Made by a program: the position numbers and the translations under genes. From the NCBI GenBank assembly GCA_036495095.1, contig DASXNK010000081.1, forward strand, positions 1 through 58,068: a stretch of 58,068 nucleotides of DNA, in the 5' to 3' direction. The notes below the pieces were generated by a model. That model was not told the DNA's origin, ran no database searches, and saw nothing but the letters and a program-made list of their open reading frames with translations. This DNA comes from Candidatus Dormiibacterota bacterium (GTDB lineage: Bacteria > Chloroflexota > Dormibacteria > Aeolococcales > Aeolococcaceae). Shown here in pieces: positions 8,858-17,679 of the stretch (within the stretch, counting starts at the first letter, position 1; each line of letters opens with the position of its first letter).

Positions 8858-9581
8858 CGCCGTGAGCCCGGCGGCACCGGCTCGGCCGGCGGCGTCGAGC
8901 CGGTCGCGCAGCAGGCGCGGCGGGCGGTGTCCGCGGGCAGCGGGTCGACGCGGTGGAGCACCCGCCCGCGGTCGAGGCGGAATCGCACCAGGGCCTTGCC
9001 CAGGGTCGGGCAGCAGTCGGGTCGTCGGCGGCGTAGAGCTGGTAGGCGAGCGCGGCGGTCGCCGGTCCCTGGCCGACCACCAGCACCGAGGCGCTGGGGA
9101 GGGGCGCGTCCTCGCCGAGCAGGGCCCCGTCGCCGTCGAAGAAGAACGCCTGCTCGTGGTGGGGCAGGGCGCTGCCGTCGCCGGCCACGCCGACCAGGAC
9201 GTGGAGGGCGAGCTCGGGCTGGAAGGTGCCGGGGTCGGCGACCTGGTAGCCCATCGCCGCCACCTGCCGCTCGGCGGTGAGCAGGGCGGGCGGTGGCCCT
9301 GGGATCCGGGTCGGGGCGGGCGACGGGCGTGGGCTTGCGGTGGGCCGGTTGCGCTGCAGCCCGGTCACGCCGTTGGTGATCTCGATGTTGACCCCGCCGA
9401 CGCTGTTCGCCACCCGGTGGAGGGCGGTGATCCCGGCGGTGCCCGCGACGACGATGAGCAGGGCGCCGAGGACGACGGCGATCACCAGGCCGGTGAGGTT
9501 CCGCGCCAGGGCACGGGCGGCCACCATCACCACCAGGAGCCCCCCCATCGCCAGGACCGCCACGAGCAGCAGCTCGGTCAT
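8851..9581 (-). pseudogene. LppP/LprE-like membrane protein with an apparent frameshift
   Basis: From ATG 9581 the frame encodes two N-terminal hydrophobic segments, a Pro-rich linker and a domain reading HEQAFFFDGDGALLGEDAP ... VVGQGPATAALAYQLYAADDP, which resembles the actinobacterial LppP/LprE family. At about 9019-9021 the sense drops out. Shifting by one base restores DCCPTLGKALVRFRLDRGRV, the expected family C-terminus, and a TAG at 8851-8853. Without the shift the frame runs antisense through the CHRD gene to about 8592 as low-complexity Arg-rich sequence. The break lies in a short G/C run, so a real one-base deletion or a sequencing error are both possible. Confidence 0.7.
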
Positions 9582-9804
9582 CGGATGCCCTTTGTCGATG
9601 GGACTCCGTCCCCGGCGCCGCCAGGGTGACAGCCGCCCGTCAGGGGAGGGGTAAGTGAAGCACTCCGGGCGGTCGACGGCAACGGCTGTCATCGACGAGG
9701 GAGATGGGGGCCTGGGGGAGGCCCCCTCACCAGTGCGCGGGTCAGCGCGCAGAGGACGGCAGCGGGCACAATCGGCTGCCCGCCCCGCGCCCCAGGAGTA
9801 CTCC

Positions 9805-10860
<1,056 letters not shown>

Positions 10861-11194
10861 TGCCTCGGGTAGGCCACGGCATCGGGCGCGCCAGCGCACG
10901 ATGTCTTTGGCCTGAGCGGGGGGAGGCGCAGCCTCCACCCGGTTAAAAAGAAGAGCAAGGAGTCCGGCTGGCGGGCGCCGGGCTCCCCGCCCGCAGAAGA
11001 GTCTGGATGGGCCGGGTTGAAGAAGCGTCGCACATCTTCGAACGGGCCGGCGACGGCGGCGTGACGGGCCGGTGACGGCTCGCGGCCGGTCCGCCATCGC
11101 CCTCTCGATTTCATTCGCGGTTCATCCGTAGGAAGTAGGGGGGCTCGGGCGTTGAAGGGACGTCCGCGACCTCATCGGACCAGGAAGGGCCCTG
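10861..11194 (+). other. Intergenic region between trpS and the sortase gene, with alternative hairpins
   Basis: No gene is evident in these 334 bases. Two mutually exclusive stem-loops can be drawn: GGAGTCCGGC (10959-10968) pairs with GCCGGGCTCC (10977-10986), while GCGGGC (10971-10976) pairs with GCCCGC (10989-10994) and would break the first. A smaller hairpin GGAGGC/GCCTCC lies at 10922-10936. None is followed by a U-run, so these are not clear intrinsic terminators. They could be leader structure for the sortase operon. A ribosome binding site (AGGAAGGG) sits just before ATG 11195. Confidence 0.4.
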
Positions 11195-11920
11195 ATGACG
11201 ACACCCGTCCCCGCTCCTCCGAGCGCCCTCGTGGCGTGCGGCCGGGCTGCCGCGCTCGCCGCGGTGGCGGCGGCGGCGCTCACCGGCTGCGGCGGTGGTG
11301 GCGGCGATGCGGTTCGCGAGCAGAGCCCGCCGACGCCGCAGGCGCCGCCCACCCCGCCGCTGCTGGCGCGCCCGCTGGTCCCCGCGGGCCTCGGCCTCCA
11401 CGCCGGGCCCACGCCGCTTCCGCTCGAGCTGCGCCTGCCCTCGCTGCAGGTGAGCGGTGCCATGCTCGCGGTCGGCATCACCACCGCCAGCGCGATGGAC
11501 GCGCCCCAGGGTCCGATCGGCGATCCGGTGTGGCAGCAGGCGTTCTGGTACCGCGGCGGCGGCATCCCCGGTGACGTCGGCACCGCCACCGTCGCCGGCC
11601 ACGTCGACGACGTGCGCGGGCGGCCCGCGCTCTTCGCGCACCTGGGAGATCTGCACCCCGGCGACCCGGTCGTGGTCCACGACGCCCGGAGCGGCACCGA
11701 CGTGCGCTTCGCCGTCGACCGGGTGGCCACCTACTCGGTTCAGCAGGCATCGCAACCGGCGGTTCTCGCCGGGATCTATGGCGCCGGACCCGTCGCAGGG
11801 ACGGGACCGCAGCCGGCGCCCGACGGACTCGCACACCTCACGCTCGTGACCTGTTCCGGAGACTTCGTCCACGGTGCATACGATCACCGTGTCGTCGTCT
11901 ACACCCGGCGGATCGCGTGA
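11195..11920 (+). CDS. Class F-like sortase (lipoprotein-type signal)
   Basis: 241 residues. The N-terminal signal ends in a lipobox, LTGC (about residue 31), followed by a Gly/Pro-rich linker. The sortase domain shows catalytic His in TVAGHVDDVRG, Cys in LTLVTCSGDF and Arg in YDHRVVVYTRR, giving the His-Cys-Arg triad. Sortases cut a C-terminal sorting motif on exported proteins and join them to the cell wall. The next gene ends in a sorting-signal-like tail, which is probably the substrate. The lipobox start instead of a plain TM anchor is unusual and might coexist with membrane insertion. Confidence 0.87.
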   Translation: MTTPVPAPPSALVACGRAAALAAVAAAALTGCGGGGGDAVREQSPPTPQAPPTPPLLARPLVPAGLGLHAGPTPLPLELRLPSLQVSGAMLAVGITTASAMDAPQGPIGDPVWQQAFWYRGGGIPGDVGTATVAGHVDDVRGRPALFAHLGDLHPGDPVVVHDARSGTDVRFAVDRVATYSVQQASQPAVLAGIYGAGPVAGTGPQPAPDGLAHLTLVTCSGDFVHGAYDHRVVVYTRRIA

Positions 11921-11946
11921 TGAGGCCACAGGGAAGGGATGACGAC

Positions 11947-12492
11947 ATGAACGACCAGCTCACCAGCAATCAGCACTGGCGCGACCGGGCGCGGCGGCTC
12001 GGCGGCGCCTGCTGCGTCGGCGGAGCGGGCCTGGTGGCGGGCAGCTTCCTCGCCTACGGACCGGCGGGGGCACTGATCTCCGGGGTGCCGGCGGTGCAGG
12101 TGGTGTCCGCCGCGTCACCGACGCCGACGCCGACCTCGACGACGAAGTCGACCACGACGACGCACACGACCCACTCCACGACGACGTCGAGCCACACCAC
12201 GACGAAGTCGACCCACACCGGCAGCACCACGACCGCCAAGGGCACGGCGGCACCGATCCCGGTGGCGACCTCGAGCCCGCTCCCGATCTCCACCCCGGTG
12301 CCCACCGCCTCGGCGGCGCCGGCAAGCGGAGTGCTCGGCGCCTCCGCGACCACCTCCGCCGCGCTCCCCGACAGCGGCACCGCGGTGATCGCGCCTCCGG
12401 CGACGGGTGCCGACGTGCCCTTCGCCACCGGCTCGCTGCTGCTGCTCGCCGGCGGCGGCCTGCTGGCGGCCACCCGCCGGCGGAGGAGCTGA
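11947..12492 (+). CDS. Probable sortase-anchored surface protein, Thr/Ser-rich
   Basis: 181 residues. An N-terminal hydrophobic segment (about residues 20-45) is followed by a Thr/Ser/His-rich low-complexity region (TTTTHTTHSTTT-type), then ALPDSG and APPATGADVP, a hydrophobic stretch GSLLLLAGGGLLAA and a tail RRRRS. Motif, membrane segment and basic tail form a cell wall sorting signal, with PPATG (or LPDSG) as the candidate cut site. The Thr-rich stalk could be O-glycosylated. ATG 11947 has a GGGAAGGGA ribosome site; a GTG at 11917 overlapping the sortase stop is the alternative. No functional domain is recognised. Confidence 0.78.
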   Translation: MNDQLTSNQHWRDRARRLGGACCVGGAGLVAGSFLAYGPAGALISGVPAVQVVSAASPTPTPTSTTKSTTTTHTTHSTTTSSHTTTKSTHTGSTTTAKGTAAPIPVATSSPLPISTPVPTASAAPASGVLGASATTSAALPDSGTAVIAPPATGADVPFATGSLLLLAGGGLLAATRRRRS

Positions 12493-12658
12493 CCCTCCGA
12501 CACCCACGGGGTCCGGCCGGTGAGAGACCGCCGGCCGGGCCCTCCCCATGGCGATGGGACGGCCGGTTCCGCCCCGTGGTGGGCTAGGCTTGCCTCGACA
12601 CGCGCGGCACCGCGGCCTGCGGCGTGAACCGAGCCGCCGTTCCATGTACCATCACCCC

Positions 12659-13489
12659 ATGGCCAAACAGCCAGCCCCGATCGGGCGCGAGCCGGGTGGC
12701 GGCGGGGAGACCGTCCACACCATCGACGAGCTCGCCCAGGCGACCGGGATGACGACGCGGAACATCCGCGCCCACCAGTCCCGCGGGCTGCTGCCGCCGC
12801 CGGTGGTGCGCGGCCGCACCGGCTACTACAGCGACGAGCACGCCGCCCGGCTGCGGCTGATCCTCCGGATGCAGGCCGACGGCTTCAACCTCGGGGCGAT
12901 CCGCCGGGTGCTCGACTCGGTGCCGTCGGGCACCGCCCGCCAGGTGGTCGACTTCGAGAGCGCGCTCCGCGCCGCCTGGGAGGAGGAGCCGGTCGAGACC
13001 CTCACCGCCGAGGAGCTGGCCCGACGCTTCGGCGCCGCCGACGTCGACCTCGTCCGGCGCGCCGAGCAGATCGGCCTGCTCCACGACCTCGGCGACGGCC
13101 GCTTCGAGGTGCGCAGCCCGACCCTGCTCCGCTGTGCCGAGCAGCTGGTGGTGCTCGGGGTGCCGCTCGGCTCCTGCATCGCCGCCGCCGAGGACGTGAC
13201 CCGCCACGCCCACGGGGTGGCCCGCCGCTACGTCCGCCTCTACCTCGACGAGGTCTGGCGGCCGTTCGAGGAGGCGGGGCGTCCCGAGGCGGACTGGCCG
13301 CGGATGCAGGACACCCTGGAGCGGATGCGCCCGCTCGCCCTCGACAGCCTCGCTGCCGCCTTCCGGCTGGTGATGGGCGCCGAGGTCGACCGCGCCTACA
13401 ACCAGGTGCTCCGCCGCCGCGCCGCCGGCCGCGAGGAGGGCGCCTCCGGGGGCGCCGGGCGCCGCCGCGCGGAGCCGGTGTCGGGATGA
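12659..13489 (+). CDS. MerR-family transcriptional regulator
   Basis: 276 residues. A MerR winged HTH lies near the N-terminus: YTIDELA-like HTIDELAQATGMTTRNIRAH, then QSRGLLPPPVVRGRTGYYSD, with LRLILRMQADGFNLGAIRRVL as the helical linker. The long C-terminal half (about 180 residues) has no metal-binding Cys pattern and is an unassigned effector domain. Its ATG at 12659 gives the usual spacing before the HTH; ATG 12644 is an alternative. The stop overlaps the MOSC gene start by 4 bases, so both are cotranscribed. Confidence 0.85.
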   Translation: MAKQPAPIGREPGGGGETVHTIDELAQATGMTTRNIRAHQSRGLLPPPVVRGRTGYYSDEHAARLRLILRMQADGFNLGAIRRVLDSVPSGTARQVVDFESALRAAWEEEPVETLTAEELARRFGAADVDLVRRAEQIGLLHDLGDGRFEVRSPTLLRCAEQLVVLGVPLGSCIAAAEDVTRHAHGVARRYVRLYLDEVWRPFEEAGRPEADWPRMQDTLERMRPLALDSLAAAFRLVMGAEVDRAYNQVLRRRAAGREEGASGGAGRRRAEPVSG

Positions 13490-14139
13490 CCGGCCGGCTG
13501 GTCTCGGTGAACGTCGGGACGGTGGCGCCGCTCACCGCCGGGCGCCGCACCGTGGAGAGCGGGATCGTGAAGGCGCCGGTCACCGGCCGGGTGCGCGCCG
13601 AGGGCGTCAACCTCGCCGGCGACCGCCAGGCCGACCTCAGCGTCCACGGCGGCGCCGACAAGGCGGTCTACGCCTACGCGATCGAGGACCACCGCTGGTG
13701 GGGCGAGGGCCTCGGCAGGGCCCTGGGGCCGGGCACCTTCGGCGAGAACCTCACCGTGAGCGGCCTGGAGGTGAGCGGCGCGGTGGTCGGCGAGCGCTGG
13801 GAGGTGGGCTCGGCCCTGCTCGAGGTCGCCCAGCCCCGCCTCCCCTGCTACAAGCTCGGCATGCGGATGGGCGACCCCGTCTTCGTCGCCCGGTTCGCCG
13901 CCGCCAACCGCCCCGGCGCCTACCTGCGCATCGTCGAGCCCGGCGATCTCGGCGCCGGCGACGCCGTCCGGGTCCTCGACCGGCCCGCCCACGGCGTCAC
14001 CGTGGCCGAGGTCTCGCGGGCGCTGCTCGGCGAGCGCGCGGTGTGGGCGCACGTGCTCGGCGCCGCCGCTTTGCCCGCTGGACTGCGCGACCACCTGCTC
14101 GAGCGCCTCCAGGCCGCCGAGGCTCAGAGCAGCTCGTAG
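13486..14139 (+). CDS. MOSC-domain protein (YiiM-like)
   Basis: 217 residues. The MOSC (molybdenum cofactor sulfurase C-terminal) fold is shown by GVNLAGDRQADLSVHGG, followed by DKAVYAYAIEDH, FGENLTVSGLEV and QPRLPCYKLGMRMGD with the conserved Cys. YiiM-type enzymes use the molybdenum cofactor in reduction of N-hydroxylated compounds. There is no signal sequence, so it is cytosolic. It is coupled to the upstream MerR gene (ATGA overlap), and that regulator may control it. Its 3' end overlaps the convergent acyl-CoA ligase by 16 bases. Confidence 0.88.
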   Translation: MTGRLVSVNVGTVAPLTAGRRTVESGIVKAPVTGRVRAEGVNLAGDRQADLSVHGGADKAVYAYAIEDHRWWGEGLGRALGPGTFGENLTVSGLEVSGAVVGERWEVGSALLEVAQPRLPCYKLGMRMGDPVFVARFAAANRPGAYLRIVEPGDLGAGDAVRVLDRPAHGVTVAEVSRALLGERAVWAHVLGAAALPAGLRDHLLERLQAAEAQSSS

Positions 14140-15620
14140 TTCCCGGCGAGGAGCTCGCGGCGCAGCACCTTGCCGACCGGGCTCTTCGGGATGGCGCGCA
14201 CCAGCAGCGTCCGCCGTGGCCGCTTGTGGGCGGCGAGCGCGGCATGGCCGCGGGCGTGCCGCTCCAGCGCCTCGGCGGTGAGCCCCGCTCCCGGACGCGG
14301 CACCACGAAGGCGGCCACCAGCTGCCCCCAGCGGTCGTCGGGCAGCCCGCAGACCACGACCTCGGCGACCTCGGGATGGGCGGCGAGGACGTCCTCGACC
14401 TCGAGGGGGTAGATGTTCTCCCCACCGCTGATGATCATCTCGTCGACGCGGCCCTCCACCCAGAGGTCGCCGTCCTCGTCGAGGCGGCCGATGTCGCCGG
14501 TGTAGTACCAGCCCTCGCGCACCGCGTTCGCGGTCGCCTCGGGACGGTTGAGGTAGCCGGCGAAGGCCTCGTCGCCATCGATCGCGGCGATCACCTCGCC
14601 GGGCCTGCCCGCCACCACCTCGTCGGGCGGCACCCGGCGCTCGCGCGACGCCTCGACCAGGCGGATGCGGGTGTGCAGCCCGGCACGTCCCGCGCAGCCC
14701 GGCTTCTCCCGCTGCCGCGGCGACACCGTGAACGTGTAGATCTCGGTCGAGCCGTAGTGGTTGACGAGCACGTCGGGGTCGAACACCTCGGTGCAGCGGC
14801 GCACCAGGCCGGGGGTCATCGGCGCCCCCGCGTAGGCGAGCTTGCGGCAGTCGGGCAGGGGGCCGTCCAGCCGGTCCAGCAGCAGGTGGTAGGCGGTGGG
14901 CACCAGGTAGAGCGCGGTGACCCGGTGCTCTGCGAGGAGCGCCGGGACGGCACCGTCCGAGACCGAGGCGACCGGCACGTAGAGGCCGTTGACCGCGATC
15001 ATCGAGAGCAGCGAGCGGATCCCCATGGTGTGGTTCATCGGCATCGCCCCGAGGGTGCGCTCCCCGGCCGCGTAGCCGCACTGGACCACGTGGGCGAGGC
15101 TGGCCGCCCACTCCGCCCGGTGCGAGCGGGGCACCCCCTTCGGCCGCCCGGTGGTGCCGGCGGTGTAGAGGATGACGCTGGCGGCGCGGTCGTCGTTGCC
15201 GGGGGGCTCGACCACCGGCGCCCCCGCGATCACCGCCTCGAGGTCGCGGACGTGGAGCCGCGGCGGCAGCCCCTCCACCGCGGCGAGGGCGGCCTCGACG
15301 CTGCCGTCGTGGAGCAGCAGCATCGCCTCGGAGTCGGCGAGGCAGTGGCCCAGCTCGGACGCTCCCAGCCGGAAGCTCAGCGGCACCGCGGTGGCGCCCG
15401 CCAGCTGGGTCGCCAGATAGGCGGTGGCCAGCGCCTCGGAGTTGCGCATCGCGAGCGCCACCCGCGCGCCCGGCACCGCACCCGCCTCCCGCATCCAGCC
15501 CGCCAGCCGGGCCGCCCGGCGGTGCCACTCCGCGTATCCGAGGACGCGGTCGCCGGCGACGACGGCGGGGTGCTCGGGATGCCGGAGCGCGGCCGACTCG
15601 AACGCCCATCCGACGTGCAT
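14124..15620 (-). CDS. Acyl-CoA synthetase (AMP-binding, fatty-acid/aryl-CoA ligase type)
   Basis: 498 residues. The adenylate-forming motifs are complete: phosphate loop ILYTAGTTGRPKGVPRSH, YGSTEIY, the hinge YTGDIGRLDEDGDLWVEGR, DEMIISGGENIYPLEVE and the catalytic Lys in IPKSPVGKVLRREL. The enzyme activates a carboxylic acid with ATP and loads it onto CoA. The acid is not evident. ATG 15620 gives the normal N-terminus. The gene lies just downstream of rhodanese and cysteine dioxygenase genes on the same strand (10 bases apart), but a functional link to sulfur metabolism is not obvious. Confidence 0.9.
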   Translation of the reverse strand: MHVGWAFESAALRHPEHPAVVAGDRVLGYAEWHRRAARLAGWMREAGAVPGARVALAMRNSEALATAYLATQLAGATAVPLSFRLGASELGHCLADSEAMLLLHDGSVEAALAAVEGLPPRLHVRDLEAVIAGAPVVEPPGNDDRAASVILYTAGTTGRPKGVPRSHRAEWAASLAHVVQCGYAAGERTLGAMPMNHTMGIRSLLSMIAVNGLYVPVASVSDGAVPALLAEHRVTALYLVPTAYHLLLDRLDGPLPDCRKLAYAGAPMTPGLVRRCTEVFDPDVLVNHYGSTEIYTFTVSPRQREKPGCAGRAGLHTRIRLVEASRERRVPPDEVVAGRPGEVIAAIDGDEAFAGYLNRPEATANAVREGWYYTGDIGRLDEDGDLWVEGRVDEMIISGGENIYPLEVEDVLAAHPEVAEVVVCGLPDDRWGQLVAAFVVPRPGAGLTAEALERHARGHAALAAHKRPRRTLLVRAIPKSPVGKVLRRELLAGNYELL

Positions 15621-15629
15621 GGGCGAAGC

Positions 15630-16028
15630 TTAGCGAGCGATGACCTCTCTGCCACCGACGGTGGGAAGGCCGGCGCGCCGCCAGGCGTGGAAGCCCCCGG
15701 CGACGTCGGTGGCGTGCTCGAGCCCGAGCCTGCGCAGCGTCGCCGCGGCGAAGCTCGACGCGTAGCCCTCGGAGCAGAGCACGACGATCGGGTGCTGGTG
15801 ACCGACGATCTCGGGCAGGCAGGACGGCGAGGTGGGGTCCATCCGCCACTCCAGCACGTTGCGCTCGATCAGCAGCGCCCCGGGGACCTCTCCCTCGGCG
15901 CGCCGCTGCGCCTCGGGGCGGATGTCGACGAGGAGCGCCCCGTCGTCGACGGCCGCGGACGCGGCCACGGGGTCGAGGCGCACCAGGCCGGCGCGGGCCT
16001 CGGCGAGCAGAACGTCGACGGCGGACAT
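15630..16028 (-). CDS. Rhodanese-like sulfurtransferase
   Basis: 132 residues, a single rhodanese domain. It has VDIRPEAQRRAEGEVPGALL near the start and the active-site loop VVLCSEGYASSFAA with catalytic Cys, followed by GGFHAWRRAGLP. Such enzymes carry sulfane sulfur as a Cys persulfide. Its ATG overlaps the TGA of the cysteine dioxygenase gene (TGATG), a coupling seen in other bacteria and consistent with joint cysteine/sulfane-sulfur catabolism. No signal peptide is present. Confidence 0.88.
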   Translation of the reverse strand: MSAVDVLLAEARAGLVRLDPVAASAAVDDGALLVDIRPEAQRRAEGEVPGALLIERNVLEWRMDPTSPSCLPEIVGHQHPIVVLCSEGYASSFAAATLRRLGLEHATDVAGGFHAWRRAGLPTVGGREVIAR

Positions 16029-16528
16029 CAGGCCGCCGCCGCCAGCGCGGGCACCGGCAGCGCCTGGTCGAAGGTGGTCATCTCCAGCCCGGGAGGCGAG
16101 TACGCGTGGATGCTCGTCGCCGCCCGTGGATGGTCGTTGCCGACCCGGTGCACCGTGGTCGGAGGCACCCGCAGCAGCGAGCCGGTGTGCAGCAGCCGCG
16201 ACCGCGACGGCCATCCCGGCGCCGGCACCACGGTCTCGCGGAGGGTGCCGCCGACCACCGCCACCGCGCCCGACGCGCCGCCGTGGTCATGGAGGGAGGT
16301 GTGCTGTCCCCAGCACCAGCCGATCAGCCAGACCTCGACGGTGTCGGTCAGCGCCACCCGCTCGTACCAGCGCATCCGCGGGTTGTGCTGGACCAGCTCC
16401 GCCCAGAGATCTGGCCGCTCGGCCAGCGCGGAGACGACGGCAGCCAGGGTCTCGGCGTCGACGGGGTTGCCGCCGGCCGGGAGGCTGCGTGCCCAGGCGG
16501 CGCCTCGGAGAGCGGGGTGGATGTCCAT
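16028..16528 (-). CDS. Cysteine dioxygenase-like cupin protein
   Basis: 166 residues from ATG 16528 (ATG 16564 would add 12). The cupin iron site is visible as HTSLHDHGGASGAVAVVGG (two of three His plus the GxxHDHxG-type pattern) and VHRVGND for the third His. The block WYERVALTDTVEVWLIGWCW is also typical of type I cysteine dioxygenases. The enzyme oxidises cysteine, or a related thiol, to the sulfinate with O2. It is translationally coupled to the rhodanese downstream. Choice of start is uncertain because neither ATG has a clear ribosome site. Confidence 0.83.
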   Translation of the reverse strand: MDIHPALRGAAWARSLPAGGNPVDAETLAAVVSALAERPDLWAELVQHNPRMRWYERVALTDTVEVWLIGWCWGQHTSLHDHGGASGAVAVVGGTLRETVVPAPGWPSRSRLLHTGSLLRVPPTTVHRVGNDHPRAATSIHAYSPPGLEMTTFDQALPVPALAAAA

Positions 16529-16775
16529 GGCCCGACTGTCCGCCGGCGTCCCTTTCGAAACCATGACCGCCGCGCCGCGGGCACGGTCTGCGGATGAACC
16601 TCCGGCTCCGTCAGGCCGCCGGCCTCGGCCGGGCGCGCGCCGCTGACACGGGCCTCGACATCCATGTCACGCAGGCCTACCGGCCGCCGGGTTCATGGCA
16701 CACTGTCCGGATGAGGGGGTTGGGTCACACCGTGCCGATGGGCGTCGCTCGCCCCACAGGAGGCTGAGCCGCGTC

Positions 16776-17669
16776 ATGGCGATCGCGCCGCTGTCCTCCG
16801 CCGCCCCGGGCTGTCAGATCGTCCGAGCCGCCGGCACCGAGCTGAACGTGCTCAGCGCCGGGCATGGCCGCCGCACCGTGGTGCTGCTGCACGGCTTTGG
16901 CGACACCCACGTGACCTGGCGCAACGTCCTGCCCGAGCTGGCGCGGCGGCACCGCGTGATCTCCCTCGACCTCCCCGGCTTCGGCGCCTCCACCGCGATC
17001 GCCGGACCGCTGCTCGACGGCCAGGTGGCCGCCGTCGAGGGGGTGCTCGACGCCCTCGGCGTCGACGGCCCGGTGTCGGTGGTGGGCAACTCCATGGGCG
17101 GTGCGGCGGCGCTCCGCTTCGCCCTCGCCCACCCGCAGCGCACCGAGCGGGTGGTGGCGATCGCCCCCGCCGGGCTCGGCGTCGGGGTGCCGATCTGGTG
17201 GCGGATGCTGAGCGGCCAGCTGCTCTCGCTGCGCTTCATGCTGCTCGCCCTCGAGGTGATGCCGCCCTCGCTGGTCGAGTCGGTGTCCCGGCAGATCTTC
17301 CTCCGTCTCGTCGTCCACGACCCGGCGCGGATCGACTCCGCCACCATGCGCGAGCTCGGCCGGCGGTACCGCAGCCGCCGCGACATCGAGGACCTCTACC
17401 AGCTCGGCCACCTGCTCGTCGCCGAGCTCGCCTCCGGCACGCTGCTGCAGCGGGCCGAGGCGCTCGACGTCCCGCTGCTGGTGCTCTGGGGACGCCACGA
17501 CCGGATGGTCCCGATGGAGCACGGCCGGGCGCTGGCGGACGCCGTCGCCGGCGCGCGGCTCGAGGTGCTCGACGCCTGCGGCCACTGTCCCCAGGTCGAG
17601 CGCCCCGACCTCCTGCTCCCCCTGCTCGAGGAGTTCCTCCACCCGCTGGCCCTGAGCGACGAGGACTGA
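16776..17669 (+). CDS. Alpha/beta-fold hydrolase
   Basis: 297 residues. The fold shows the oxyanion motif VVLLHGFGDTHVTWRN, DLPGFGAS, the nucleophile elbow VVGNSMGGAAAL with catalytic Ser, Asp in LWGRHDRMVP and His in DACGHCPQVE. The sequence around the cap domain (LRFMLLALEVMPPSLVE) resembles meta-cleavage-product hydrolases and haloperoxidase-like members, but the substrate is unknown. ATG 16776 follows an ACAGGAGG ribosome site about 12 bases away. The gene stands alone on the plus strand between two minus-strand operons. Confidence 0.87.
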   Translation: MAIAPLSSAAPGCQIVRAAGTELNVLSAGHGRRTVVLLHGFGDTHVTWRNVLPELARRHRVISLDLPGFGASTAIAGPLLDGQVAAVEGVLDALGVDGPVSVVGNSMGGAAALRFALAHPQRTERVVAIAPAGLGVGVPIWWRMLSGQLLSLRFMLLALEVMPPSLVESVSRQIFLRLVVHDPARIDSATMRELGRRYRSRRDIEDLYQLGHLLVAELASGTLLQRAEALDVPLLVLWGRHDRMVPMEHGRALADAVAGARLEVLDACGHCPQVERPDLLLPLLEEFLHPLALSDED

Positions 17670-17679
17670 CCGACCCGGA

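Noticed and set aside
12508-12540. GC hairpin after the sortase substrate gene (CGGCCGG ... CCGGCCG) as terminator
   Set aside because: There is no T-run after it, so it does not meet the intrinsic terminator rule, although it could still be a structure of the mRNA end.
16594-16760. Short plus-strand frame between the cysteine dioxygenase and alpha/beta hydrolase genes
   Set aside because: No ribosome site, no recognisable content, and the region is the leader of the hydrolase gene.
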